Source of the DNA: Botryotinia globosa | Taxonomy: Eukaryota > Ascomycota > Leotiomycetes > Helotiales > Sclerotiniaceae | Reading direction: 5' to 3' | DNA: 64,000 bases | NCBI GenBank assembly: GCA_014898425.1 | Contig: RCSZ01000015.1 | Span: 310,001 to 374,000 of the forward strand | Part shown: positions 1 through 11,535 of the stretch, in pieces | How the letters are laid out: each line of letters starts with the position of its first letter | Numbering within the stretch: the stretch's first letter is position 1 | Made by a program: the position numbers and the translations under genes | The notes under the pieces: generated by a model | What the model was told of the DNA's origin: nothing | Database searches by the model: none | The model's input: only the letters and a program-made list of their open reading frames with translations

Positions 1-1
1 G

Positions 2-886
2 AGCCTCCCCGAATCATGTAGGGCTCGCCAAACGCGTATTGAATACAAGCCGGCTACAGATTTGCCAATAGTTTGTACCATGGTCACAGGCCAGTCATTG
101 AAGTCGGGCTTTGGCCCCGGCCTCAACCATGATTCGGGTAAAATGCGCCACAACACAAAACGTGATAGTAGGTCTATTAAAGTATCCTTCACATACAAGG
201 ATGTAAGGAGGCTCAACTTGGCTGCAAAATACATTAAGGAATCCCCGCAATCATCAAAGCTTAAAGCGACGCCGTGCAAAAGCAATACAATTTCTTTCAA
301 TGAGAAGATCGAAGCTTCGTTAAAGCCAACATTTAAGTTTGCAAAAGGCATGAAGACACCTCTTGCATTGAAGGCTCCAAACATGAGTGGTACAATGTTC
401 AAAAGCGCGCAAAACGAAGCTACATATCTCTCTGCGGCCATGGCTATAATTCCGGCACTATACGGGTCCGTTCATCTTGGCGCCCTCACTATGTTGTTCC
501 CAAGTACGATAGAGCGATTTCTCTGGAAATTATCATGTTATTATCTGATTGCTGCCGCCGGGCTATTCGGTGCCTGGTCTCTATTAAAGTATATGGACAA
601 ACAGATTGCACGCTTGTTCAAGATGAGAAGTACCCCACTTGATAAATGGGAAGTTTTTCGAGGTGAGTATGGCTATAAGTTTGAAGGTAAAATTCAAAAA
701 ACTGTCCTGGGACTGTTGTCGTCCTTCCATTATATCAAACTGTTGGTTCTTGGACTCGGAGGAGCAGCATATGTTGCTGCTCGTATGTATATCGTTATAG
801 AATCTTTTGTTTCATTGCGCCATGTACCAGTTGGAGTGTATCAAACTCCTGCGCTGAATTTTATGGGGAATCTTCCTCATGTTTAG
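2..886 (+). CDS. Fungal membrane protein, 3' end only (5' cut by window edge)
   Basis: The reading frame is open from the window edge to a stop at 884-886, so the gene starts upstream. The visible ~295 residues hold a basic N-terminal stretch and then at least three hydrophobic segments (near nt 440-500, 520-590 and 710-800), as in an integral membrane protein. The C-terminus has a 'SLRHVPVGVY' motif followed by an aromatic/proline tail. I recognise this from an uncharacterised family of large fungal membrane proteins whose tails typically read '...RALP/RHVP..Y...W..ylPHl'. Function is unknown. An AATAAA at about 943 could serve in 3'-end formation. The first internal ATG (80) should not be taken as the start, because coding continues upstream of it. 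Confidence 0.75.
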   Translation, partial: SLPESCRARQTRIEYKPATDLPIVCTMVTGQSLKSGFGPGLNHDSGKMRHNTKRDSRSIKVSFTYKDVRRLNLAAKYIKESPQSSKLKATPCKSNTISFNEKIEASLKPTFKFAKGMKTPLALKAPNMSGTMFKSAQNEATYLSAAMAIIPALYGSVHLGALTMLFPSTIERFLWKLSCYYLIAAAGLFGAWSLLKYMDKQIARLFKMRSTPLDKWEVFRGEYGYKFEGKIQKTVLGLLSSFHYIKLLVLGLGGAAYVAARMYIVIESFVSLRHVPVGVYQTPALNFMGNLPHV

Positions 887-2018
887 TCAATTTACTTTTC
901 GGATCGATTTTGTCCACGTATACTGTTGTTGTACTTTATCAATAAAATATGGTGGAAAATGGCATTACGGAATCTATGTGAATGAGGCTTAGTAACTAAA
1001 GTTTTTTTTGATCAGAATATGTCAAAAAAGGGGAAAGGGTTGGCAACCAGTAAAGAGATGGAACGATGCCCACTTCGTAGACTAGAAAGAATCCTAGGAT
1101 AATCCTACCTCCAAGATATTACTCTCCGGTGACTCTACGGTGTAACATTTTCCCCTCGTTTTATCAAAGATCTAGTAGATAATGAAAGTAAATTTAGTTT
1201 ATCAAGCATTTACATCTCCTTCCTTCGTGGCTTTGATCGCTTCAGATAACACTTACTACAGGAAATATTTAACTAATCTGCAGCCGTTTTGACTGTTCGG
1301 GCTCCCTGATTTTGACAATAGCTCATCTAACAATCTATTTTACAAGAGAATAACAAAGGATATCTAGTGATAGAGTAGAATCAATACCACAGGGTTCATC
1401 ATTCATAACAAAATGCAAGCACAAGTACTGCAGTAAAGCTCAGACTCTGGAAAATATGTTTGAAACCTCATGAATCTTGCCCCTTTTTTAATACCCGAGA
1501 CATGCCAATGCTTTCAACTCAAAAAACCCAATTGATGAAAGAGAGTCACAACCCACTGAGTGAGGGACTGGGATAAAAGAAGCTCTCAGTGTTGGGTAAT
1601 TGTAAGTGGATTTGTGTAGATCAAAATTAGATAATGGGGAACATATCTTTACATCCTGATTTTGACAATGTAAAATTCAAACTCTTTTAATCAGCCCGAG
1701 ATGTGAATTTCTGGTGGGAAAGTGAACGGATATTAATGAAGTGATTGGAGCAGTAATAGTGAGTTGACTATGCTTTCCAAACTTCAAAGAATAGATTCAG
1801 CAAGTGGGTTGTCTTTTTATAAAACAGCAACGTAACAAAGCAGCACCCACAATGACTCTGCCATACGTTTTTGACCAGAATTATCACCTTGTTCTCTCAG
1901 ATTTACTTAAACTCTGTGTGATCATGGTTCGATATTCCCATGCTCCAGAGAAATCAGTTTCTACACCGCATCACCCTTTAAGACAAAGCTCATAGCATAC
2001 GCACGTATTCGTTTCGTC
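887..2018. other. Intergenic, no supported gene
   Basis: Stops are frequent in all frames. The only ORF-like stretch (1804-1995) has no codon pattern, motif or splice structure to support it. The 3' UTR of the preceding gene lies in the first ~100 bases. Confidence 0.6.
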
Positions 2019-2432
2019 ATGGATGGCCTTACACCGCGCGAGAGGCGCCTATTCATAACTATCTGGAAAGAGAATAAATCTAATCACTCATCCAACAAAA
2101 TGGCCACCGAGATGACAAGGAGAGCTGCAGCCGAGGGTAGTGAGGTTGATGCGACGGATTACCAACCAGGGCCAATGAAAGAGATAATCGAAAGTTTCAT
2201 AACTGAACCGAAATGGGAGGAGGAGGAAGAGACCAGAAACAAGGAGGAAGAGACCAAGAAGGCCAAGGAGGCAGAGGAGGAAGAAACCAGAAAAAGGGAG
2301 GAAGAGGCCAAGAAGGCCAAGGAGGCAGAGGAGGAAGAAACCAGAAAAAAGGAGGAAGAGGCCAAGAAGGCCAAGGAGGCAGAGGAGGAAAGGAGGAGAA
2401 AGGAGGAGGCAGAGAAGAAAAAAACTGTTTGA
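2019..2432 (+). CDS. Small Lys/Glu-rich repeat protein, hypothetical
   Basis: Single-exon ORF of 137 residues with a good start context (cgtcATGG). Residues ~1-65 are non-repetitive ('MDGLTPRERRLFITIWKENK' at the start). Residues ~68-122 are three tandem copies of an 18-residue unit of the type EEETRKKEEEAKKAKEAE, encoded by a 54-bp DNA repeat, and the protein ends in a KKK cluster. The repeat predicts a highly charged single alpha-helix. No family is recognised. It could be a real small gene or one exon of a larger one, and the low-complexity bias makes antisense ORFs open too. Confidence 0.45.
   Translation: MDGLTPRERRLFITIWKENKSNHSSNKMATEMTRRAAAEGSEVDATDYQPGPMKEIIESFITEPKWEEEEETRNKEEETKKAKEAEEEETRKREEEAKKAKEAEEEETRKKEEEAKKAKEAEEERRRKEEAEKKKTV
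2220..2383 (+). repeat. 54-bp tandem repeat, three copies
   Basis: Three successive 54-bp units starting with gaggaagaRaccagaaa differ by only a few bases. The length is a multiple of three, so the reading frame is kept. The units encode the charged 18-residue repeat of the ORF around it. Confidence 0.85.
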
Positions 2433-4057
2433 AACTCTGTGCATACAGGCTTGCCGGTCAAAGAGAGGTTGTGAGTGGAAATTTTCAAGTGTCCGGGGAT
2501 CTCATGGAATAGAAATTTGAAGAACCCGATACAGAAAATAACCGAAATGTTTATGTGCAGAAAGTGAATGATCAGTATTGATGCTAAGTGATTATGCCAT
2601 TGCCCCTTTCGAAGCGAAAGCTTACACAACATATCAAATGAAGTTCTCGGTTCTCTTTGAGTACTGAAGCGACTTCTCAATTAACATCTGCAAGTTCCGG
2701 GCTAGAAAAGAGATCTATTGCCGAGACAGCATATTTTCTAGATGTATAAATCTAAATTAGAGGTTTATCATTGTGAGTTCAAGTTTCTATGGTCGTATAA
2801 TTAGACAGTATGTTTTGGAGTGGCGATAAAGTAATTCTCTTATGAGAATTCAATTTAGATGCCGCAAAATTTTCTCGCTTGATCTTTCTTTGGTTCACAC
2901 AGACGCCACGATATACCTTTTCATCATGGTTATATGAAACACTACTTATCTTAAAGTGTACATTCCTCTTATGCTGTTGTAGACAAGTTATATTAAGACT
3001 TGGCAAGGAGAGCGGGGAAGGATAATCTATTACTTTGAAACTAGATGTTAGTTCTCTGACCATGATATTAGGTTGCGAGACTCTAGCTCTATGTGTTTTT
3101 GGAATGGAAAGATAGTATTCGAGTGACTGCACGAAGTGGAATATTCAAGAAGCGATCACCCGATGAATACTTTGCGTTGAACATGTTGGAATTAATTCAA
3201 GTGTGATCAAGACACATTGGAAGATAAACTTCAGTATCGAAAGATCCCATAATCTGATATACTTATAGCTCTTTAACTTCTCAACTTGAGAATATTTTGT
3301 TATTACTCGTACTCAATACGTACAATCAAGTAAACTCATCATAAGATTTGAGAAGAGAAAAACCGCATTACTGTACCTCTCTTGGAAAAGAAAACCATCA
3401 GCTGAGAAATTTGAGACGAGATGACGTTATTTTCCCAATATAAAATTGGAAAATGAGATATCCTGCCGGAAAACTTCAGATAGATACTATCTATTGTACG
3501 AATTCTGGATCAAATAAATCATTCTCACATCCATACCATGGAAGATGATAGAAGAAGAAGATTGTAGACAGCTCTAACAATTGTATTCTTCGTGCACGTG
3601 ATTCTATTCTTGTCGATGTTTTCAAATAGCCGATGTCCTGCACAATGTACTCTGATGAATGCGTATTCCTCCTAATGATCTTCCAGTGAAAATCTGCACA
3701 GTCATCCATCAAATCTTCAGTCCTTTCCGTACAATCCTTTATCAACAAGCAGCTTGATTGCAGTTCCGGCGTTTTCGAGGCATGATATGCAGCCGAATAA
3801 GCTATAATCATTTTCAGTACTGTCTAAATGTCGAGATATGTTCTACTAATGCAATTTCCTCGTGGAAGGAATTGAGCCCCTACTCAACTCTACTTCGCAA
3901 CTAGGGACATCTAACCTGCTAATAAGCACGTGATATTATCGTGTATAAACTATCACGTGCTCGCGGACTACTCATCCCTCATTTCTCTTGCTGTCAAGCT
4001 GCCTTTTGCAATCCAAAATCTCGCTGCTACACGAGTTGCAAAGCTCAAAATCAAATC
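2433..4057. other. Intergenic, no supported gene
   Basis: No ORF here has convincing composition. The best candidate is a 106-residue minus-strand ORF (3811-3491) with an ATG and an ordinary amino-acid mix, but it has no motif, no neighbouring exon and no way to confirm it from sequence alone. Confidence 0.5.
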
Positions 4058-4939
4058 TAGAGAGCGGCCACTCATAGCCTGGCCACATCGCCACCTACCT
4101 TATCCAGAACATTACACCCATCGACTTCAAACCTACTTTCCTCCAAACTCGACTCTTCAAATACACAAACCCAAATGCAGGAACCTCAAAACTCATTTCA
4201 GATTCCCATTCCATTCAGTCCGATCAACACATTCCCAGCTTTCATCTCACCGCTATCCCAAACCAATCTAGGCAGGAAAATCTTCACATCCTTCACAGAG
4301 ACGAAATAGGAAGCCGGAAGTAAACCCTACCATCTCATCAATCGATCAGCATCAGCAATCACTCCCCAATCAAGCTCATAAAATTCGCAATAATAAAACG
4401 AGAATTTGCCTTTCAATTGTTTTAGAGCTCGTAACAATCATCAGAGCACCTTTCATGTAAATATTCAAAGCAACAACTGAAATATAAAAACCATTTGAGC
4501 GAAATTAATTGCGAGCTCTCTTTCTCGTTCCTGTGGAGACACTTCAATGTTAATATACGAGGCTCTTCTAACTCAGAGAATCTCGTATATAAAATAGACC
4601 TCAAACTCTATCCGCATCCTTATTGCCATTCCCATTTCTATTCACACCAAACTTCACCCAAACAACCACGCACACACAAGCAAATACGAGTCTCTAAGTC
4701 GTAACAATCCCCTAGCGGATCTTCCCTGTCACTTCCACATGAACCTTCCCTCTTCCACATCCCTCGTTCCTCTTTCCCGTCCCCCATTTCGCCTGCCTCT
4801 TAAGCACAATGAAGTCATAGACCCATCAATCGAACCTAGATCTCTAAGCCCGATCCGCATAGATGTGGCTGATACGCTAGTTTTAGATCCGAGTCTAGTA
4901 CCATCCAGTTCCAGTCTAGATGCGTCGATCATGACCTAG
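4058..4939 (+). other. Possible Ser/Pro-rich gene remnant or multi-exon gene, unresolved
   Basis: From just after a stop at about 4055 the frame is open and protein-like (Ser/Thr/Pro/Gln-rich) through an ATG at 4173 ('MQEPQNSFQIPIPFSPINTF') to a TAG at 4305-4307. It then continues in the same frame, still Ser-rich, to a TAA near 4368. A second Ser/Pro-rich ORF (4739-4939, 'MNLPSSTSLVPLSRPPFRLP') follows. No clear splice pair links them. It may be a low-complexity gene with introns, a decayed gene, or a CT-rich leader sequence that only looks coding. Confidence 0.25.
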
Positions 4940-5301
4940 TGGCGATCTGCGGGGGGTTTGTTTATTTGTTTGTTTAGCGACCGGCGACCAAAGGGTAAAA
5001 ATGGGGTGTATGTAGGGTAAGTACCTGGTACATGTTAGTTACCAGCTGAGGTTTCGATGCTAAATTGTGTATTATGAGGATTGGTTATAGTCGCTGATGA
5101 TTTTCTGAGCAAAAATAAGGAAATCGACGATGAAGGAAATATTGGCCAGCGAATACAACTCCTAATAATTACATAACTTTCTATTTTCGCTTCTATACAG
5201 GGTTTCTGAGATGATTAATATACAAACGTGAAATGAACGCGTCTCTCCATGTTTCTATAACCCAGCCCCAAGCATTTACTTGTACCAATCCATAATATTT
5301 A

Positions 5302-8150
5302 TCATAATGCCGTCGGAACACCAAAATGATGTTCGGGCTTTTTTGGTCTCTCGGGCAAGGTAAAATTTGGACCTCTTTGAAAATTCTCACTTCTTCTGCC
5401 CCAGGACCTAGACGAAGTGCCTGAAGAAGCACCTGAGCTTCGTCTCTTTTCTCTCATTCTTTGTAAGTATTTGGTAGCTTCTCCATCTACAGGAGTAGAT
5501 TTTATTCCGTCCTCGCCTCGTACTCTACCTAGAAGACTTGATATACTCGAGCCTGAGGTATCTCTATAATGCGATGGTCCTCTTCCAGCGGATGAGGGAG
5601 AACCATCCAAACCACCATATCCTGAATCTCTAGTTGGTGGTCTTTCATATGTTTGTTGATTTGCAACTGGTTTTCTTGGGACTAAACGTGATTGCATAGC
5701 ATTGAGTTCTCGAGCATGTTTCGAATCCGAATCTGAAAGACCATCATAAAGTTTTTGTTCGCGAAGTTTTTGCATATTGGAATCGATGTGATCGATGCTG
5801 TTGTATTCAGCTGCTTGCGCATGTTCCAAATCACGAAGTTCCTTAATCTTCTTCTCCTTTTTGGGGGTCGATACTGGTGTTTCTTGAACAGTTTGTTCTT
5901 TTCCAGCTGGTACATGACTCCAATGCATGGGTACTGTTAGACCGGCCTCCTTAGCAGCAGTAGCCATAACAGGTGGATACCTCCACCAAGTTTCCTTGCG
6001 GGGGAAACCTTCTGCGGTGATGTACTCTCGTTCCATAACTTTCACGGGCTCACCGGGTATAAGAGACCACTGAAGCCCACCTTTCGAGTCTGGTTGAAAG
6101 TTTGTTGTGTATTTTGTGTTTGGTAATTCTGGTTCGACTCCGAACAGTGGAGAGTCGAAGGGATCTTCAGCTGGAGTTTGTGGTTGATGATATACAATGG
6201 ACCAGTTTTTAGTATAGGCTCCTGTGATGGTATGACCCCGTACTATCGACTCTGGTATTCTAACCAGCGTGTCTCCATCATCACCATAAACGTAATGTTT
6301 GGCTGGTAAGACCTCGGTATCAATAACTGGAAGAACTCGGTGATACCAATGATGTTGATGGATTTCTCGATGAATTTCTTTCGTTATAATTTCGTGCGAA
6401 GTCGGCAAAATATGTTCATGAACAACAGCTAATGAGAGAGACGAATCAGCTTCTGCTCCTATCTACTGTAGATCCTGCAGATACAAATGGCCAATTTTGT
6501 GGGCGGACAAAAGATGGTGAAGCAGGTGAATCTGGTAGTAAGGGATTGAGTTTCAAAGGTGATAATTGGTTTGACTTTGAATGGCGACGAGCAAGGGAGG
6601 GATTGTATGTACCGGGTGCAATCTTTTCGTGTACAGTAGTATCCACAGTATTGTTAAGATCTACCACACCTTCAAGGCCTATGGGCTCCGCCCGTTCTCC
6701 AATAAGGTATGAGCCATTCATCCCAAAATGATCAGGCATTGACGAGGACGCATGCTTCTGTCCGTTTGCAGTAGGGAGTTTGGTACCATTGACGTGCATG
6801 TCGTCTCCATTGCCTTTAGTCTTTACTTTTTTGTCTGCAGGAAAAGGAGTGTATTTTGATGGAGATGGCATTGATCGAGGAGTTCTGTCAGATACTTTAC
6901 CAGAGACACCATTTTCTGAAGACAAATCGTGGTTGTGCCTCGCCGAAGTGGTAGTAGAGGTTGAGTGGGAAGTGTCTCGATCCCGCACCGAATTGGCTCG
7001 CAGTGTCTCCTTCATTGGAAAATTGCTACTTGAAGAATTGATAATATTTGATGCTTTACGATGTGATACTGGATGGATTGGATGCGATTGTGTAGAAACA
7101 AATGCTCGACGACGAGCCTCTCGAATTGATGAAGTTTAGTGTGTGGCTTCGAAAATGTATGGTAATGTTTTAGATCTTCTTTGATGACGATCGAAGTTAC
7201 TTGCATGACTATTAGCAGCCGTGCCATCTTTACTATGGCAGGTGCTAGTGGGACAAGGATATTCTGCAGAACCCAATATGGCCTCGGGTGGAGATCCGGT
7301 AAGGGGAAAAAGAGATTCTGATGCACTTTGGATGTAGGATGGATCTTTTTGCGATGTCTTTGTATCGTCATTTTTTAGGAATGAACTCCGGAGGTCTAGA
7401 TGCTTGGACCCTTCAGTCTCAGCCACGCCACAATATCTCGATCTCGAATAGCTATATTGGAGATTGCTAGGACCTGCTTGAGAATTTTCTATAGCCAGAT
7501 TTCGATTCACTACATCTTCCCCATAAATTCTTACTCCAGCAGTCATCGCTCGATTTCTGGAATTCTCTCGTCCACCTTTCAAGTTGACATGCGCATCTAA
7601 GACATGGATGTATTCATTAGAGGAATGAGATGAGTGCCGTTTATGATTTTGCATAGACTGTACAGTCATTGGTACAGGCATTGATGAAGATTCGTACGCT
7701 TGAAGAGAATAGGTCGAGTTGGGTAGTATCGGCCTTGTGTCTCTTGGGTCAGAACAGTCTACAGAGATAGAACGAGGCCGCGACCGCAATATAATAGATT
7801 TCTTTCATCGCAGAAAGGAGGAGACCTCCGCACAAATCCAAGAATCTTATGCAAAGAGAATTCTCTTCACCAGTTCTGTATATCACTATCGGCTGAAGCC
7901 GTTCTGAATTTCTCATCATGCTCCTTGGATTTGGTAGTGTCTTGTCGACGCTCTGGAACTATGGGAGCTTCTGCTGATTCACATTGGGTACAAGTCTTTC
8001 CACCGCCTCTACTCGTTCCTTCACGGCTATCATCGCTATCGTATGCTTTGGAAGATCTTGATACATTATCGACTGACAGCTGGTGTCTAAATTTAGTATC
8101 GGTAACTGGTGAATCTGAAACTTTTACTTTTGAACATTGATTTCCTCTTG
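5302..8150 (-). CDS. Ser-rich protein with His-rich allergen-like motif; multi-exon, 5' end unresolved
   Basis: Minus-strand coding blocks lie in series: about 8150-7860 (5' block, in frame 'QLSVDNVSRSSKAYDSDDSR'), 7780-7201, 7119-6480 and 6429-5302 (stop at 5304-5302). A probable intron (7200-7120, donor GTAACT, branch CTAAAC) removes a stop at 7138-7136 and keeps the frame. A second intron ending in CATTAG near 6429 must change frame, but its donor is not settled, and the first ATG was not found. Most of the protein is Ser/Thr-rich and low complexity. The C-terminal block opens with the conserved 'HEIITKEIHREIHQHHWYHR' followed by LPVIDTEVLPAKHYV, a motif I know from uncharacterised ascomycete proteins related to allergen/hydrophilin-type sequences. 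The tail is basic and Ser-rich. Function is unknown. Confidence 0.6.
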
Positions 8151-9998
8151 AATTTTGAGCATCATTTGTCGATGATGATCACGATCACATCAAGATCCAA
8201 TCTTTAATTCTGAAAGCCATTGATAGGCCAGGATGTCTCAAATAAACAATCGGCGTTAGGAGATAGCTTTACCGGTGGGGGATCTTCGAAATGCTTGTGA
8301 CGATCTCTTTTGCCCAATCCCTTTAACCTTACTTGGTATTCATATTGGTAACAAAGCACGATACAAACGACAACGACAACATCAACATAAAATCCATTTC
8401 ACAGACGAAAGCTCTAAAGTATATTGGCAAGCACAGCAGGGATAGAATAACATGTCGGCGAACTTTTATTTCAGCCCGTACTCAATTCGTTACCGACTGT
8501 ATGTTTACTCGATCTCCAAGATTTTAATGCAAATGTACCGGCACGGGAAATAATTTGCTTGATTCTAGTCTACCACTCACTCCATTAGAAGTTAAACCCA
8601 TTAGAACTTTGGAATAGAGATCATTGATTCATTGAAGCGACGTGGCATGGACCCCTTGACCCAAAAGCTAGATCGTTTAGTACACTAGATCTCCGTCCAC
8701 TCACATATGGAAATGCTGGCTAATCGGTCACTTACCTACTTTCGGTGTGAAGAACTTCGACTTCCTTGATTTTCGTTAGATTGTTGTATGTGATATCTAC
8801 GTTATTCGATCATAACCCAGGTCCATTGCGGCGGCAGACATCCACGTGTAATGTAAATCATTTGATATTTGGAAAAGTATTACATATTGAGATGTTGACA
8901 AGGAAGCAAGGAAGCGGAGCTCATCTCACCTAGCCACTTGGAATTGAACAGTGCATATGACTGGTTATGTTGTTTAGTAATCTTGCACAGCGGACGCCCC
9001 TTTCCCGTGTTGCGGCTTAATCCGATGCGGGGCACAATGATGCAACTTCATGTTTCCCATCAAATCGATCATGGTAAAATCAACAACCACCAATAACATT
9101 CAGTAATTAAAATTTCTGCAGAACTTAACAATGTGTATATTGGTACGAGTCTCTGAATTTCGGCTACAATGCACTACTCAACAACTCTCAATGTAGATAA
9201 TTGGCTCTGTTGGTGCTAAAAAAATAAATAAAAATCATGGTAACCTTAATATTGCAACTTGCATGGCATCAAGAAGCCACAGCACAAACAACTAGTGGTT
9301 AGACTTTCTTCTCAGAACTCGTAACTCAAAGAAAGTTTCTAGTGTGGGCAATGATTACATTACGCTATCTCACGAACCATCTCTCACTTCCGCTGCTTTG
9401 GAAATGGAAATCGTAGTTCCTTCAGCTTTTACTCGCGCAACAACCGAAACCCACTTTTGCAAAACTGCCAATACTATACCTGAGATGCTAACATGGGATT
9501 TTGACGTTTATCGGACAAATACTGGCACCCAATTACCCAAAGAACATCTGGAAAGTTGCTACAATATGATTCAAAAGTGGAGAAGAAGTGCGTAAGTAGC
9601 GCCAATTAGCCTCCTGGCACATCTTCCTACCCTTTGTCTACCATGTAAGGACCAGAAAATTCCATACGAGCCCTCTGCTGGTCTTTTCTCAGCATCGATG
9701 CACAGCCACTTGGTGACGGATCCTCCGGATCTCACAAAATCAGGTATTTGCAAGACACAGCTATCCAAATCTGGAAAGTAAAACTTATTGTACCTAGTAT
9801 GATGATGTAGACAGTGCTAGGTGCGGGGGAGGAGCTATCATCTCGAGGCTCTCGGGACTATAAGTCATAGACTGTCCTCCTATCTCGTTTTCATTTCCCA
9901 ACACAAACAATCAAACAATCAATAATCAACAATCTTCTGATTCAATCAACTATACCCAACAAACACCTAATTACCTTCACATACACTATCAAATCAAG
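8151..9998. other. Intergenic between two His-motif genes
   Basis: No supported gene. A 83-codon ORF at 9344-9595 ('LTWDFDVYRTNTGTQLPKEH' within it) has protein-like composition but starts at a non-ATG codon and has no partner exons; I treat it as unproven. The 5' end of the minus-strand neighbour may extend into 8150-8600. Confidence 0.5.
9859..9864 (+). promoter_or_regulatory. TATA-like element (TATAAG)
   Basis: TATAAG lies about 135 bp upstream of the ATG at 9999. A CT-rich stretch and then a CAA-rich leader (9895-9998) follow, the usual layout of a strongly expressed fungal promoter. The cyanide hydratase gene has the same hexamer at nearly the same distance. Confidence 0.45.
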
Positions 9999-10939
9999 AT
10001 GGATCGTGCCAAGTCAGCTGTCAGTGAATTCCTCTCCAAGGATGGAAAGCATGATACCACTGTTCACGAGGTATGAGCTCTTGCCCTTGAGTCGGCATCC
10101 CAGAAAGTGCTAATGATTTATCGCAGACTATCAATCCAGCTGTTCAAAATGAGCACATAACCAAGACCCGCCACGAAGAAGCAACGACTGCTATCGACCG
10201 TGAGGTTCATCAAGATCACCACCACACCTCAGTTCAGCCTATCCAAGACCGTGAAGTCCTTCCAGAGCAACACTCCCATCAACTCGGAGCTGTTGAGCAC
10301 CGCAATATCAAGCACGGAGATGACGATCAGATTCAAGAACGTCTCGCTGCTGAACAAGCCCAATTCAAGAACACCAGAACTGTCGGAGAGACTCAACACA
10401 CCGCAGCCAAAGGTGCCACAGTCGCTGGTGAGCATGTCCATCACCACGTCCACGAGACCATTCAACCAGTCATCGAGAAGGAGACTGTTCAACCATCCGT
10501 TGTCCACACCACCATCCCAGTCCACGAGGTTCATCAAAACGAGGCTAAGCACCACACTGCCACCGCCCTTCCAGCTGTCAGCATGAGCGAGTTCAGAGCT
10601 CAAGGAGGCTCCTTAGGAGGACGTGAGGAGCGCACTGATGCTTTCAATGGTGAGCCAAAGTCTGTTGGTGGCACTCTTGGAGGCGAGGGTGCCAGAGGTA
10701 CTACCTCTTTGACCGAGGGAGAGGGTATCCACACTGGCGCTCACACTGGTGCGCACAACGGTGCACTCAATGGTTCTCACTCTCACACCGGTACTGGTGT
10801 CGCCTCTACTACTGCTGGCACTGCCCACCATACTACCTCCCACTCTTCCACCGAGTCCCACAAAAAGCCTAGCTTGATGGACAAGCTCAACCCAAAGGTC
10901 GATGCCGATGGTGATGGAAAGGCTGGCTTCATGAAATAG
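9999..10939 (+). CDS. Allergen/hydrophilin-like stress protein
   Basis: Two exons, 9999-10070 and 10127-10939; the intron 10071-10126 (GTATGA...GCAG) is phase 0. The product is 294 residues, hydrophilic, without Cys-rich or membrane segments. The N-terminal half is full of His, Glu and Val and repeats a pattern like 'REVHQDHHHTSVQPIQDREV'. Next comes 'FRAQGGSLGGREERTDAFNG', then a Gly/Thr/His-rich repeat region (GAHTGAHNGALNGSHSHTG), and the tail is 'MDKLNPKVDADGDGKAGFMK'. This order matches the fungal 'allergen'-annotated family (Fus c 3-like) and small LEA/hydrophilin-like conidial proteins, thought to act in desiccation or stress tolerance in the cytosol. The family assignment comes from memory of the pattern and the role is inferred. 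Confidence 0.85.
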
Positions 10940-11318
10940 ATGCATCCTGTACAATTTACTTAATATCCCCCAACTGTATTTCTTAGCTCTACACTGTATA
11001 TAGACACGATAACTATGAGATAATTAATCAAAACGAGTCGATGTTTCTTTAAAAGGTTCTTAATGTTCCATGATGTGCGGTCAGCTTTTATGTTGTATTT
11101 TCATTTACACGTCGTTCCCTATCGTGTTGACTGCTTGTGATTTTTCTTCGTAAATTGTAGCCGTCGTCACAAGTTGTTAAATATTTCTGCGAATCAATTA
11201 TGATTATCAGGTGTCTGTCCTGAGGTCGGTTGCCGATGCCATCCGATATTTACTCGTGATCTCGGGTGGTCCTCGGCATTCTTGAAGACATTTGCCGATT
11301 ATATAATCACGAGCTTTT
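10940..11318. other. 3' UTR and spacer of the allergen-like gene
   Basis: No ORF. The stop codon is followed by an AT-rich 3' UTR. Two partly similar 'gccgat...atcacgag' segments occur at 11232-11263 and 11292-11313, without clear function. Confidence 0.5.
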
Positions 11319-11395
11319 TTCGGCCCTTCGGGGCTAAAAATAACAACGGGCTCGCTAACGCTCTCCGTAGTTATTTTTCACGCCCCTCAGGACCT
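11319..11395. repeat. GC-rich foldback (imperfect inverted repeat)
   Basis: The left arm (cccttcggggctaaaaataa, from 11324) and the right arm (ttatttttcacgcccctcag, 11371-11390) are near-complementary. The stem extends inward through ACGG/CCGT and leaves a loop of about 15 nt. The structure sits exactly at the edge between normal DNA and the AT-rich patch that follows, as expected of the end of a decayed repeat. Confidence 0.6.
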
Positions 11396-11452
11396 ACGTT
11401 TATATTTGTATTATATAGCTTTTAGAATTCTAAAAATAAATAAGATTTATAT

Positions 11453-11535
<83 letters not shown>

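Noticed and set aside
2088..2680. Long minus-strand ORFs rich in Leu/Phe/Ser opposite the KE repeat
   Set aside because: They are the complement of the Lys/Glu codon repeat; composition follows from the repeat, not from selection.
3930..4271. 113-codon plus-strand ORF with His/Pro/Arg-rich content
   Set aside because: It overlaps a more protein-like frame and its composition is that of CT/CA-rich leader DNA.
9344..9595. 83-codon plus-strand ORF
   Set aside because: Non-ATG start, no partner exon and no recognised family; kept only as a note in the intergenic entry.
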